Assembly (NCBI RefSeq): GCF_000523515.1
Contig: NZ_AWRU01000032.1
Location: 457,335-505,070 of the forward strand
Direction: 5' to 3'
DNA from: Pedobacter sp. V48
GTDB taxonomy: Bacteria > Bacteroidota > Bacteroidia > Sphingobacteriales > Sphingobacteriaceae
DNA: 47,736 nucleotides
Shown here: one piece after another, positions 28,348 through 37,377 of the stretch
Numbering within the stretch: the stretch's first letter is position 1
How the letters are laid out: every line of letters begins with the position of its first letter
The notes under the pieces: model-generated
Seen by the model: only the letters and a program-made list of their open reading frames with translations
Database searches by the model: none
What the model was told of the DNA's origin: nothing
Program-made: the position numbers and the translations under genes

Positions 28348-30570
28348 ATGAGGAAAGCACTTTCGCAGGAAGACATCAGAAAGTATAACTTTACATTATG
28401 GAAATTATTAATCGGGGGAATAATTCTCTTTTCCCTGTTTATCATTTGCATCGGGTTTGGATTATTTGGAGAGCTCCCATCATTCAGAGATATTGAACAC
28501 CCTAAAAGTAACCAGGCATCAGAAATTGTAACTGATGATGGCAGGGTTCTAGGCACCTATTTTGTGCAAAACAGATCAAATGTTACCTATCCGGAAATCT
28601 CAGAAAATGTAATTAATGCATTAATTGCAACCGAGGATATCCGATTCAGAGACCACTCAGGTATCGATTTCAAACGTACCTTTACTATATTTTTTTATGC
28701 CCTTGTAGGTAAAAAACAAGGGGGTAGTACAATTACCCAACAGCTTGCTTTAAACCTGTTTTCTGAAGAAGGAAGACAAAAAAACTTTGCAAAGCGTATT
28801 TTACAGAAGTTTCAGGAATGGGTTATTGCCGTAAAACTTGAGCGTAACTATACCAAAGAAGAAATTATAGTCATGTACCTTAACACTGTAGAATTTGGCA
28901 ACCAGGCATATGGCATCAAATCCGCCGCAAGAGTTTATTTCAACACTACCCCAGATAAACTAAGCGTTTCACAAGCAGCAACGCTTGTCGGTATTCTTAA
29001 AGGAATCACCAGGTACTCACCTACACGTAACCCTGAGCGGTCTTTAGCCAGAAGAAATACAATTATGGGATTAATGCTAAAAGAAAACCTGCTTACCCAG
29101 CAACAATTTGATGTGGAGCAACAAAAACCACTCGGCTTACACTTTAGCGCAGCAACTGTTAACGACGGCATTGCGCCATATTTCAGAGCTGTTTTAAAGA
29201 ATGACATCAGAAGAATATTTGAGGAGCGTTCTATAACAAAACCTGATGGAACTCCGTATGATCTTGACAGGGATGGGTTAAAGATAATTACAACCTTAAA
29301 TTACGACATGCAGGTTGCAGCTGAAGACGCGCAAAAGGAATACATGAAAACCCTTCAGCAGTCGTTTATAAACAGCTGGAAAGGGCGAAACCCATTCAAA
29401 GGAAAAGAAGCCCAGATAGAACAGGGTGTTAAAAGATCTGACAGATACAGAGCTTTACAGCTTGAAGGTAAATCGGAAGCCGAAATTAAAGAAGACTTTA
29501 ATACTCCTACCCGTTTAACCATCTTTACCTGGAAAGGAAATATAGATACCCTAATGAAGCCTATTGATTCCGTAAAGTACTACAAAATGCTTTTAAGAAA
29601 TGCAATGATGGCCATGGATCCGCAAACAGGATATGTTAAAGCCTGGGTTGGTGGCATTAATTACGAGCACTTTAAATACGATCAGGTTAAAATGGGTACA
29701 AGGCAGGTAGGTTCAACAGCTAAACCATTTACCTATGCCGTAGCAATTGAAAACGGTTATTCTCCGTGCTTTTCTGTGCTTAACGAACCGGTTACAATAG
29801 AAGTTCCGGGAAGTCCACCATGGACTCCACGTTCCGGCGGTACTGTTCCCGGCTACCTGACTTTGCAAAAAGGACTTGCGCTTTCGCAAAACTATATTGC
29901 TGCTTACCTGATGAAACAAGTAGGCCCTACTGCAGTAGCTACACTAGCTAAAAAGATGGGTATTACATCAGAAGTACCAGCTTACCCGTCCATATCTCTT
30001 GGTTCATTCGATGCTTCTGTTTATGATATGGTTGGCGCTTACAGTGTTTTTGCTAATAAAGGTATTTGGACAAAACCAACCTATATTCTAAGAATAGAAG
30101 ATAAAAACGGTGTGGTCTTACACAGCGAAAAACCAATCCCTGTTCCGGCAATGAACGAAGAAGTGGCCTATGTGATGACCCGTATGCTTAGAGGTGTAGT
30201 TACCAACGGAACTGGTTGGAGGTTAGCTGGCAGGTTTGGCATCAAAACTCCAATTGGCGGTAAAACAGGAACAACACAAAACAATTCCGATGGATGGTTT
30301 ATGGGAATCAGTCCGCAATTGGTTGCAGGTGTATGGACCGGTTGTGAAGACCGTGCATTTCACTTTACCAGTACTGCACAAGGTGATGGAGCTACAACGG
30401 CTTTGCCTATTTTTGCCGGCTTTATGAAACGTGTGTATGCAAACCCTAAATTAAATATCTCTAAAGCAGATTTCGAACCTCCTAAAAGCGGTGTCTCCAT
30501 CACTTTTGACTGTAACCAGTATCAGCAGCAGGAGCAAAAAACTGAGCTTGATGAGAAATTAGGTTTTTAA
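28348..30570 (+). CDS. Class A penicillin-binding protein 1A (bifunctional)
   Basis: This enzyme polymerises glycan strands and cross-links peptidoglycan. The 740-residue protein has one N-terminal membrane helix (about 17-38). The GT51 transglycosylase follows with catalytic glutamate in ATEDIRFRDHSGID (near residue 93) and KQGGSTITQQLALN. The transpeptidase has all three motifs: Ser456-x-x-Lys459 (STAK), Ser513-x-Asn515 (SQN) and Lys639-Thr-Gly (KTGTT). The C-terminus is a short Q/E-rich tail. It starts two bases after the sprE-like stop, so the two are almost certainly cotranscribed. uvrC follows 24 bases later. Confidence 0.95.
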   Translation: MRKALSQEDIRKYNFTLWKLLIGGIILFSLFIICIGFGLFGELPSFRDIEHPKSNQASEIVTDDGRVLGTYFVQNRSNVTYPEISENVINALIATEDIRFRDHSGIDFKRTFTIFFYALVGKKQGGSTITQQLALNLFSEEGRQKNFAKRILQKFQEWVIAVKLERNYTKEEIIVMYLNTVEFGNQAYGIKSAARVYFNTTPDKLSVSQAATLVGILKGITRYSPTRNPERSLARRNTIMGLMLKENLLTQQQFDVEQQKPLGLHFSAATVNDGIAPYFRAVLKNDIRRIFEERSITKPDGTPYDLDRDGLKIITTLNYDMQVAAEDAQKEYMKTLQQSFINSWKGRNPFKGKEAQIEQGVKRSDRYRALQLEGKSEAEIKEDFNTPTRLTIFTWKGNIDTLMKPIDSVKYYKMLLRNAMMAMDPQTGYVKAWVGGINYEHFKYDQVKMGTRQVGSTAKPFTYAVAIENGYSPCFSVLNEPVTIEVPGSPPWTPRSGGTVPGYLTLQKGLALSQNYIAAYLMKQVGPTAVATLAKKMGITSEVPAYPSISLGSFDASVYDMVGAYSVFANKGIWTKPTYILRIEDKNGVVLHSEKPIPVPAMNEEVAYVMTRMLRGVVTNGTGWRLAGRFGIKTPIGGKTGTTQNNSDGWFMGISPQLVAGVWTGCEDRAFHFTSTAQGDGATTALPIFAGFMKRVYANPKLNISKADFEPPKSGVSITFDCNQYQQQEQKTELDEKLGF

Positions 30571-30594
30571 CCAACTTAACCTACCTTAGTGTCA

Positions 30595-32391
30595 ATGAGT
30601 GCTTTTGAATATAAAAAGGCTGTTAGTGATATTCCTCATAAACCCGGCGTATATCAGTTTTGGGATACCGAGGGCATTCTAATTTACATTGGTAAGGCAA
30701 AAGACCTAAGAAACAGGGTTGGCTCCTATTTCAATAAGGATAATCAAATGAATGGAAAAACAAGGGTACTTGTTTCCAAAATCAGAAAAATATCCTTTAC
30801 CATTGTTGATACTGAAATTGATGCCTGGCTACTCGAAAACAGCCTCATAAAAAAGCATCAGCCAAGGTATAATATCATGCTTAAGGATGATAAAACATAC
30901 CCATGGATCATCATCAAAAAGGAAGCCTTCCCGCGTGTATTCTGGACAAGAAAAATGGTTAAAGATGGGTCTACCTATTTTGGCCCTTATGCCTCTGTTG
31001 GCATGATGCATACCATACTTGACCTAATTAAAGAAACATACCCACTTCGTACCTGCAACCTCCCGCTTACCGATAAAAACATTAACGAAGGCAAATTTAA
31101 AGTTTGCCTGGAGTATCAGATCGGCAATTGTAAAGGCCCTTGTCAGGCTTATCAAACGCATGACGATTACGACAATAGTATAGAGGAAATCAAGGATATC
31201 CTTAATGGAAAAATAGGAAATGTAATACGAGATGTAAAGCAGGTTATTAAAAACTCTGTTGAACAGCTAAACTTTGAATATGCCCATCAATACCAGCTAA
31301 AGTTGCAGGTACTTGAAAAATACCAAAGTAAGTCTACTGTAGTAAACAGTGCCATTACCAATATCGATGTAGTAAGTATTGCTTCCGATGAGCGGTATGC
31401 TTTCGTAAATTACCTGAAGGTAATGAACGGTAGTATTATTCAGACTCAAACCATCGAAATCAAGAAACGATTAGATGAAACTGATGAAGAATTACTGACC
31501 ATCGCTATTACAGAATTTAGAACAAAATTCCACAGTACCTCTAAGGAGATCATTGTACCTTTTGATATCGTGCTTCTCGATAACAATCTGAAGTTCACTG
31601 TACCTAAACTGGGTGAAAAGAAAAAGCTACTTGAGCTCTCTCAAAAGAACGTATTGTTTTTCAAAAAAGAGAAGTTAAACCAGTACGAAAAACTCAATCC
31701 TGATTTAAGAACTGACCGCATCCTTACGCAAATGCAAAAGGATTTAAGGCTAACTCAATTACCAAAACATATAGAGTGTTTTGATAACTCCAATTTTCAG
31801 GGCCAGTATCCGGTATCTGCAATTGTAGTTTTTAAAGATGCCAAGCCATCAAAAAAAGACTACAGGCACTTCAACGTGAAAACAGTTGAAGGGCCTAATG
31901 ATTTTGCCACAATGGAGGAAGCTGTTTACAGACGATATAAGCGCATGTTAGAAGAAGAAGGAACATTGCCCCAACTTATTATCATTGACGGCGGTAAAGG
32001 CCAGTTATCATCAGCATTAACAAGCTTAAAAAAACTGGGTATAGACAAAAAAGTTACCGTAATTGGAATTGCCAAGCGTTTGGAAGAATTGTATTATCCC
32101 GGAGACTCTTACCCACTTTATCTTGATAAAAAATCTGAGACCCTAAAAGTGATTCAGCAACTAAGAGATGAAGCGCACAGGTTCGGTATCACCTTCCATA
32201 GAAAAAAACGAGATCAGGGAACATTAAAAACCGAACTGGAACAAATAGATGGTATAGGCAAAACCACTGCCGATAAGTTGTTAAGACATTTCAAGTCGGT
32301 AAAGAAAATAAAAGAGGCATCAGAAGCAGCACTTGCGGAGGTGTTAAACAAAAAACAGGTACAAACCCTGCTCAGTCACTTCAAACAATAG
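30595..32391 (+). CDS. uvrC: Excinuclease ABC subunit C
   Basis: UvrC makes both incisions in nucleotide excision repair. From the ATG at 30595 it has 598 residues (a GTG two codons upstream is also possible). Domains in order: GIY-YIG nuclease (GVYQFWDTEGILIYIGKA, 5' end), a cysteine patch (CNLPL...CLEYQIGNCKGPC), the UvrB-binding UVR region near residue 205, the RNase H-like nuclease (ECFDNSNFQGQYPVSAIVVF), and a C-terminal helix-hairpin-helix (IDGIGKTTADKLLRHF). Transcription probably ends at the large inverted repeat downstream. Confidence 0.96.
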   Translation: MSAFEYKKAVSDIPHKPGVYQFWDTEGILIYIGKAKDLRNRVGSYFNKDNQMNGKTRVLVSKIRKISFTIVDTEIDAWLLENSLIKKHQPRYNIMLKDDKTYPWIIIKKEAFPRVFWTRKMVKDGSTYFGPYASVGMMHTILDLIKETYPLRTCNLPLTDKNINEGKFKVCLEYQIGNCKGPCQAYQTHDDYDNSIEEIKDILNGKIGNVIRDVKQVIKNSVEQLNFEYAHQYQLKLQVLEKYQSKSTVVNSAITNIDVVSIASDERYAFVNYLKVMNGSIIQTQTIEIKKRLDETDEELLTIAITEFRTKFHSTSKEIIVPFDIVLLDNNLKFTVPKLGEKKKLLELSQKNVLFFKKEKLNQYEKLNPDLRTDRILTQMQKDLRLTQLPKHIECFDNSNFQGQYPVSAIVVFKDAKPSKKDYRHFNVKTVEGPNDFATMEEAVYRRYKRMLEEEGTLPQLIIIDGGKGQLSSALTSLKKLGIDKKVTVIGIAKRLEELYYPGDSYPLYLDKKSETLKVIQQLRDEAHRFGITFHRKKRDQGTLKTELEQIDGIGKTTADKLLRHFKSVKKIKEASEAALAEVLNKKQVQTLLSHFKQ

Positions 32392-32423
32392 GATATAAAC
32401 TTTACGCAAAAGTATAGAAACAT

Positions 32424-32492
32424 GTCATCTCGACTTTAGGCGAGATCTCTTGAACTATTCAAGCAAGAGATCTCGCCTAAAGTCGAGATGAC
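32424..32492. repeat. Perfect 29-bp inverted repeat between uvrC and gldN
   Basis: The left arm 32424-32452 and right arm 32464-32492 are exact reverse complements over 29 bases, with an 11-base loop. The arms begin GTCATCTCGACTTTAGGCGA and are more GC-rich than the surroundings. Position between convergent genes suits a bidirectional terminator, although there is no long T run. The GTCATCTCGA end resembles dispersed intergenic palindromes known from Bacteroidota genomes (from memory), so it may be a REP-like or small mobile element. Confidence 0.85.
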
Positions 32493-32516
32493 GAAAAAGT
32501 TAAAACAAAATCTGTT

Positions 32517-33398
32517 CTAATACTCCCAAAGACTCTGTTCAAAATCAGAGATCGATTTCTTTATCCGTTCAGACTCATAAAGCTTTCTAGGATCTTTAGG
32601 ATCAGTAAGTCCTAACATGTCCGTAATATTTTTATTTCCCGGATTGGTTTCTTTAACAACATAACTCGAGAACAATCTTCTAATAAAAAAGTCATCAAAA
32701 GTTAAAGTAGAAGCATCATTACCTGGATTGTTAAGGCGTTTTTTACTTAACAGTTCACGGGCATCATCATAATAAACCCAAAATACAGGTTGCCAATGTC
32801 CTTCAACCTCTTTCATTGGCGCAATACCAACTATTCTTGGTTCAAAAATAGAACGCTTAGAATCCAGAATCCAATCTTCCTTTATTCTGTATTTTAAAAA
32901 CTCATCTGATCTTAATCTTCTTAAAGAAGGTTCAGCAATTTTACCCGTTGCAGAATCAGCTACGCCTTCACTTACCCCTCTTGCACTTTGCAAAGCCTCC
33001 TGGGCAGTCAAAGCAATGCGAAACGAATCATTATCATCCAGAATCTTCCCGGCGGTAGTATCTTTATTAGAATATACAGTTAACTCTTCATTACCAATCG
33101 CTTCCAGTAAAATATCAATTAATTTAGCATCTTCAGCTTTAAGAACGGAGTTAATAGTGTCTCTTAAATCAATTTCACGCCAAATTCTTTTGGCATAATA
33201 AACATCCTCTTCCCTTACATCTGCATATGGAACCATCACATTACTATCGATGTCCTTTCTTACCGCAAAGCCATCCTTTGGAGGTGTTTTAATCTTAGTT
33301 TTCTTAAGCGAATCCACCTTAGCCGGAGCTGCAGGAACCTGTGCAAATGCACCAATACTTAACAACAATAATGCAACAATACCTAAGACATTTTTCAT
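32517..33398 (-). CDS. gldN: Type IX secretion / gliding protein GldN
   Basis: GldN (PorN) is a periplasmic protein that binds the lipoprotein GldK to form the ring under the outer membrane in the type IX secretion system. The 293-residue protein has a signal peptide (MKNVLGIVALLLLSIG, cleavage after AFAQ). The conserved region follows: VPYADVREEDVYYAKRIWREIDLRD (about 56-80), YRIKEDWILDSKRS and the C-terminal SDFEQSLWEY. It is the last gene of gldKLMN, six bases from gldM. Confidence 0.95.
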   Translation of the reverse strand: MKNVLGIVALLLLSIGAFAQVPAAPAKVDSLKKTKIKTPPKDGFAVRKDIDSNVMVPYADVREEDVYYAKRIWREIDLRDTINSVLKAEDAKLIDILLEAIGNEELTVYSNKDTTAGKILDDNDSFRIALTAQEALQSARGVSEGVADSATGKIAEPSLRRLRSDEFLKYRIKEDWILDSKRSIFEPRIVGIAPMKEVEGHWQPVFWVYYDDARELLSKKRLNNPGNDASTLTFDDFFIRRLFSSYVVKETNPGNKNITDMLGLTDPKDPRKLYESERIKKSISDFEQSLWEY

Positions 33399-33404
33399 AA
33401 TATT

Positions 33405-34943
33405 TTATTTTGCTACAAATGTAATTCCGTCTAAAACTTTTTGTCTTCCATCTGGCCCTTCGCAAACAATATCCTTAAAGATAACAGTTGCATTTGGTTT
33501 AATAGAATTTAAAGCCCCTTTAATCTGTCCGTTAAAACCACCACCATTACATGAAATGGTAACCGCATCGGCTTTTGGGTTAATAAAGGTAGCAGAAAAT
33601 CTGATTACCCTGAATTTAACATCGAAAACGAAATCTTCAAGCTGTGTCTCAATTCCCCCGGCACCTTCTAACCATTCCAAAGGAACATTACCTCCGGCTT
33701 TTCCTTTTACATATGCTCTTGGTGTAGGCAATCCTTTAACTCTGAATTGCTGAGAACCCAGATTTAATGTTTTACCTGCATTAGTAGCAGAAACATTAAT
33801 GCTTAAAGTTTTACCAACCTGTCCACCATCAACATTAACAGTATACTTACCATTACCGCCAGAAATAGATCCACCTGAAATAGAAGCACGAACACTTTCT
33901 AAAGGAAAACCAGCTGCAGAAACAGAAAATGGATTAGGGATCCCTGCATAAATAACATTCATTTTATCTGGCGAAACCGTTGCAGAAGGCTTAGCTACCT
34001 GATAGCTTTGTTCAGCAGTAGGATATTCTTCAATCTGTCCGTCGGTTTGTCTAACGCGGATGATCGCTTTCCATCTAAAAACACCAACACTGCCGGTGCT
34101 ACCAGAATAAGTTCCTTTACCCTCTTTAACAGACAAAGCGTTTCCACCAACCGAAATTTCCGGATTAGATCTAGAGTCACTAGCCGTTAAGAAAACCTGA
34201 GCGGTATACGGCTGACCTTGTACCACATATGAACTTGGCGCTACAGCAACCGCTTCAAACTGATCTAAATTTACAAGTGCTTTATCCATGTTGCCGAATA
34301 ATTTCTTTACAATCTCAGCTTCTGCATTTTTAACATCAGACTGTATCTTAGTTAAAATTGTATTTGCAGCAGTAAGCGGAGTACCTTCACTAAAGTTAAT
34401 GTCCTCCCACTTTTTATTGCCGTTGATATTTTTCTCAGCGTCCTTAGCCTCAAGGGTAAAGGTTACACCTGCACGATCTTTTTTATCCAGCAAGGCAATT
34501 AATTTCTCACGGGTTTCATTGATCTTAACTTTAAGCTTCTGCCCCTCTTTCTGATTAATCATAATACCCTGCGCAATATCCAGATTTGCTCTTTCCACAA
34601 GATCCCCAGTCTCCTCATCAATCCCTTTTCCTTCAGCATTAAACTTATCTTTCAGCTTCTGTACGTAATTATTCAACTCATCAGCATATGCTTTAGCTTT
34701 ATTGGCCTTTTCCCATATTGGCTGAGCCCTTGCCGGCTCATCTTTAAGTTTCGTGTTTTGAAATGATGTAAATAATTGCTCAATGCCTGTATTTACGTTA
34801 GTTTTTGAACTAACTAAACTATCATTGATATTTTTAAATGCATTTAATATAGTATCTGATACGTTTAGGGCGAGCATAGCTAACAATACCAAATACATGA
34901 TATTGATCATCTTCTGCCTCGTTGTCTGTTTTCCTGCGGCCAT
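33405..34943 (-). CDS. gldM: Type IX secretion / gliding protein GldM
   Basis: GldM (PorM) spans from the inner membrane deep into the periplasm and with GldL forms the proton-driven motor of type IX secretion. The 512-residue protein has the conserved N-terminus KQTTRQKMINIMYLVLLAMLALNVSD with a single membrane helix (about 12-30). A helical periplasmic region (to about 220) follows, then Ig-like beta domains rich in G, S and T, and the C-terminal domain with NPKADAVTISCNGGG. It lies 46 bases downstream of gldL. Confidence 0.96.
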   Translation of the reverse strand: MAAGKQTTRQKMINIMYLVLLAMLALNVSDTILNAFKNINDSLVSSKTNVNTGIEQLFTSFQNTKLKDEPARAQPIWEKANKAKAYADELNNYVQKLKDKFNAEGKGIDEETGDLVERANLDIAQGIMINQKEGQKLKVKINETREKLIALLDKKDRAGVTFTLEAKDAEKNINGNKKWEDINFSEGTPLTAANTILTKIQSDVKNAEAEIVKKLFGNMDKALVNLDQFEAVAVAPSSYVVQGQPYTAQVFLTASDSRSNPEISVGGNALSVKEGKGTYSGSTGSVGVFRWKAIIRVRQTDGQIEEYPTAEQSYQVAKPSATVSPDKMNVIYAGIPNPFSVSAAGFPLESVRASISGGSISGGNGKYTVNVDGGQVGKTLSINVSATNAGKTLNLGSQQFRVKGLPTPRAYVKGKAGGNVPLEWLEGAGGIETQLEDFVFDVKFRVIRFSATFINPKADAVTISCNGGGFNGQIKGALNSIKPNATVIFKDIVCEGPDGRQKVLDGITFVAK

Positions 34944-34989
34944 TCTAAATAGGTCTGTTTGGTTAATTAATAAATAAAATAATTACTAA

Positions 34990-35802
34990 CTATCCGCGTG
35001 GCTGGTTCATAGCAGATAACATATTGCCATAAATAGCATTTAAAGATGACAGGTTTTTAGCCAATTTGCCTACTTCATCTTTAAACTGTTTAGAATCTTC
35101 CATTGATTCATTAAAGTTGTTCATCGTAAGCGATAAGTTCTGGTAAAACTTATTCATAGATTTCAAATGAGCACTCGAATCCTGTAGTTCTAATTCATAT
35201 ACAGCATTTAAAGCCGACAAGTTCTTAGCCAATGTATTTACCTGCTCATGGTAAGACTTAGAGGCAACATTGCTCTCGCCCATTTCTACCAATTGAGAAG
35301 TAGCCCTTTCAAATGCATTGTTGAGGCTATCAAAGCTTGCCGAAGCACCTTTGATTTTACCCGTAAATTCAGCTGTTGCAGTTGAAACATCAGCTACATT
35401 AGATATAGCAGCAACTTTATCGCCAAAAGTACGTAAACCCGTACCCAGGCTTTCGATCAATTCAGGGCCAATTTTAGCGTCTACAAGCATCTTATCTAAG
35501 GCCGCAGTTGAAGAAAAACTTGCAGCAGGCGCAGCAACCGGTCTGGCCGAAGCTTTAGGAAGTTCACCATCAAAATCGTCTCTTAATTCAGGATATACCC
35601 TTTCCCAGGCTGGTTCTGGATCAGGCTGAATAAATCCGGTTAGTGCAAAAAGAATTGCTTCTACCCCTAATCCGGCACCAATCATATAATTACCCCAAAC
35701 ACCACCCAGGTGCAGGATTTTGAAAAGTGCTCCAAGAATTACCACACTAGCACCAAGCGATATAGCTAAGTGCATCTTATCAAATTTTCTATTTGCTGCC
35801 AT
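34990..35802 (-). CDS. gldL: Type IX secretion motor protein GldL
   Basis: GldL (PorL) is the inner-membrane proton channel partner of GldM. The 270-residue protein has two membrane helices near the N-terminus: HLAISLGASVVILGALFKILHLGG and MIGAGLGVEAILFALTGF. The latter contains a membrane glutamate of the kind needed for proton flow. A long cytoplasmic tail with helices in two repeated blocks (KNLSALNAVYE and KNLSSLNAIYG) follows. It lies 41 bases downstream of gldK. Confidence 0.95.
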   Translation of the reverse strand: MAANRKFDKMHLAISLGASVVILGALFKILHLGGVWGNYMIGAGLGVEAILFALTGFIQPDPEPAWERVYPELRDDFDGELPKASARPVAAPAASFSSTAALDKMLVDAKIGPELIESLGTGLRTFGDKVAAISNVADVSTATAEFTGKIKGASASFDSLNNAFERATSQLVEMGESNVASKSYHEQVNTLAKNLSALNAVYELELQDSSAHLKSMNKFYQNLSLTMNNFNESMEDSKQFKDEVGKLAKNLSSLNAIYGNMLSAMNQPRG

Positions 35803-35843
35803 TTTATTAAAATAAGGATTTTCGATTTTTGGGTTTTGTTCGT

Positions 35844-37211
35844 TTAGTTTTTATAAGAAATATCAGTTCCAGGATATGAAGAAATACATCTGAAGCCAAT
35901 ATAAGATCTTGCTTCATCCTGATACTCATAAGTACCAACAGCGTTTTGCAGGAAGAAACCTATGTCTTTCCATGAGCCCCCCCTTACAACCTTACGTTTT
36001 TTGTATTTGCTGTCGGCAGTTTTGGCTACATATGTAAAATTAGGATTAAAATCGTGCAGCATTGGCGCTGCTGATGGGTTGTAAGCTGTTATGGTCCATT
36101 CTGCAACATTACCAGCCATATTATATAACCCGTAATCATTCGGAAAATACGATTTTACGTTTACAGTATACAGTCCACCATCATCTGAATAGTTTCCACG
36201 TCCAACTTTAAAGTTTGCCTGCATGCATCCTTTAGTGTTACGCACATATGGCCCGCCCCAAGGATATTTTGTTTTCACATTACCGCCTCTGGCAGCATAT
36301 TCGAACTGAGCATCGCTTGGTAATTGGTATTCAGGTCTTGAGTTAAGCGGTTGTTTCCTTGCTACCGCTACTGATTCATAGAAGCGCGTACGCCATACAC
36401 AAAATGCAGAAGCCTGCTCCCAGTTTACACCAACTACGGGATAATCGTCGTAAGACGGATGGTTAAAATAAGTTTTAACCATTGGGTCATTCTGCGAATA
36501 CGAATAATCCACTTTCCAAACCATCGTATCCGGATAAACTGCAATAGATGGGTGGTGATTAGGATTAGAAGGATCAGGCAAATCGGTATAGGTAACAATA
36601 AAATCCTGTCTCTTTTTAGAAGGATCATTTCTTCCTTCAGCAGCAAGGTCAGTGCTTACATAGCTGTAAGCATATCTTAATTTTCTGATATCAATTTCAT
36701 TTCTTCCGGGAATCGCATCCGCTCCGCTATAATACATGTCGGTTAGCTTACTGCCGTATCCGCCATTTTTATTACTCCACAGTTGTGAACCGTTACCAAC
36801 TTTTCTCCAGTCGATATTTCTTGTCCCACCAAGAGGAGTTGAGCCTGCCGGTCCTTGCGGTTGTGCCTGAAAATAGTTCGGCGCACCAGATGGGCCTAAA
36901 CTAGTTACAGCAATTGAATCTCTTACCCAGTTTACAAACTGCCTGTACTCAGCATTTGTAATCTCGGTTTGATCCATAAAAAATGCACTAAAGGAGGTCA
37001 TTTTACTAGGCGAGCTCTGAGAGTTATTAATGTCCTCATCAGATATACCTATAAGGGTTCTGCCAGGAGGTATGTAAACCATACCTAAGGGGATCCTATT
37101 ATTTCTGAATTTTTTATTGTATACACCAACCAGTTCTCCCTGGCCTCCCTTTCCGCAACTAGAAAGTAATATTGCAACAATAAAAAAACCTAATAAGTAG
37201 CTGTTTCTCAT
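35844..37211 (-). CDS. gldK: Type IX secretion / gliding lipoprotein GldK
   Basis: GldK (PorK) is an outer-membrane lipoprotein with a formylglycine-generating-enzyme (SUMF1) fold that has been recruited as a structural ring component. From the ATG at 37211 it has 455 residues, with a lipoprotein signal ending in LLSSC. Fold signatures include FMDQTEITNAEYRQFVNW, YPVVGVNWEQASAFCVWR, PSDAQFEYAARGG and VVRGGSWKD near the end. The frame is open 36 bases further, but this start gives the proper signal. It heads the gldKLMN operon and has a hairpin and palindromic sequence upstream. Confidence 0.95.
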   Translation of the reverse strand: MRNSYLLGFFIVAILLSSCGKGGQGELVGVYNKKFRNNRIPLGMVYIPPGRTLIGISDEDINNSQSSPSKMTSFSAFFMDQTEITNAEYRQFVNWVRDSIAVTSLGPSGAPNYFQAQPQGPAGSTPLGGTRNIDWRKVGNGSQLWSNKNGGYGSKLTDMYYSGADAIPGRNEIDIRKLRYAYSYVSTDLAAEGRNDPSKKRQDFIVTYTDLPDPSNPNHHPSIAVYPDTMVWKVDYSYSQNDPMVKTYFNHPSYDDYPVVGVNWEQASAFCVWRTRFYESVAVARKQPLNSRPEYQLPSDAQFEYAARGGNVKTKYPWGGPYVRNTKGCMQANFKVGRGNYSDDGGLYTVNVKSYFPNDYGLYNMAGNVAEWTITAYNPSAAPMLHDFNPNFTYVAKTADSKYKKRKVVRGGSWKDIGFFLQNAVGTYEYQDEARSYIGFRCISSYPGTDISYKN

Positions 37212-37312
37212 AATTAGCGTCAAGCAATTTCCTAACAATTTTATCAATAATGATTGATATATACAATTATTAAGGGGGAAAATATGCTTAAAAACTAAAA
37301 TGAACAGAATTT

Positions 37313-37326
37313 AGTTCAAATGAACT
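37313..37326. promoter_or_regulatory. Palindrome upstream of gldKLMN
   Basis: AGTTCAAATGAACT is a near-perfect palindrome (arms AGTTCA and TGAACT around two bases) about 100 bases upstream of gldK. A half-site-like TGAACA lies next to it at 37301-37306. It may be a regulator site for the secretion operon; no regulator is identified. Confidence 0.3.
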
Positions 37327-37346
37327 CAAAAAATATAGTTTAACGA

Positions 37347-37377
37347 AATAACGATTAACTTTATGTTAATCGTTATT
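37347..37377 (-). terminator. Hairpin at the end of hemD
   Basis: A perfect 13-base stem (AATAACGATTAAC with GTTAATCGTTATT) around a five-base loop, overlapping the hemD stop codon. It has only a short T tract on the minus strand, so termination before gldK is likely but not certain. Confidence 0.5.

Noticed and set aside
33250..33753. 167-codon plus-strand frame across gldN and gldM
   Set aside because: It lies antisense to two well-recognised secretion genes and encodes no recognisable protein.
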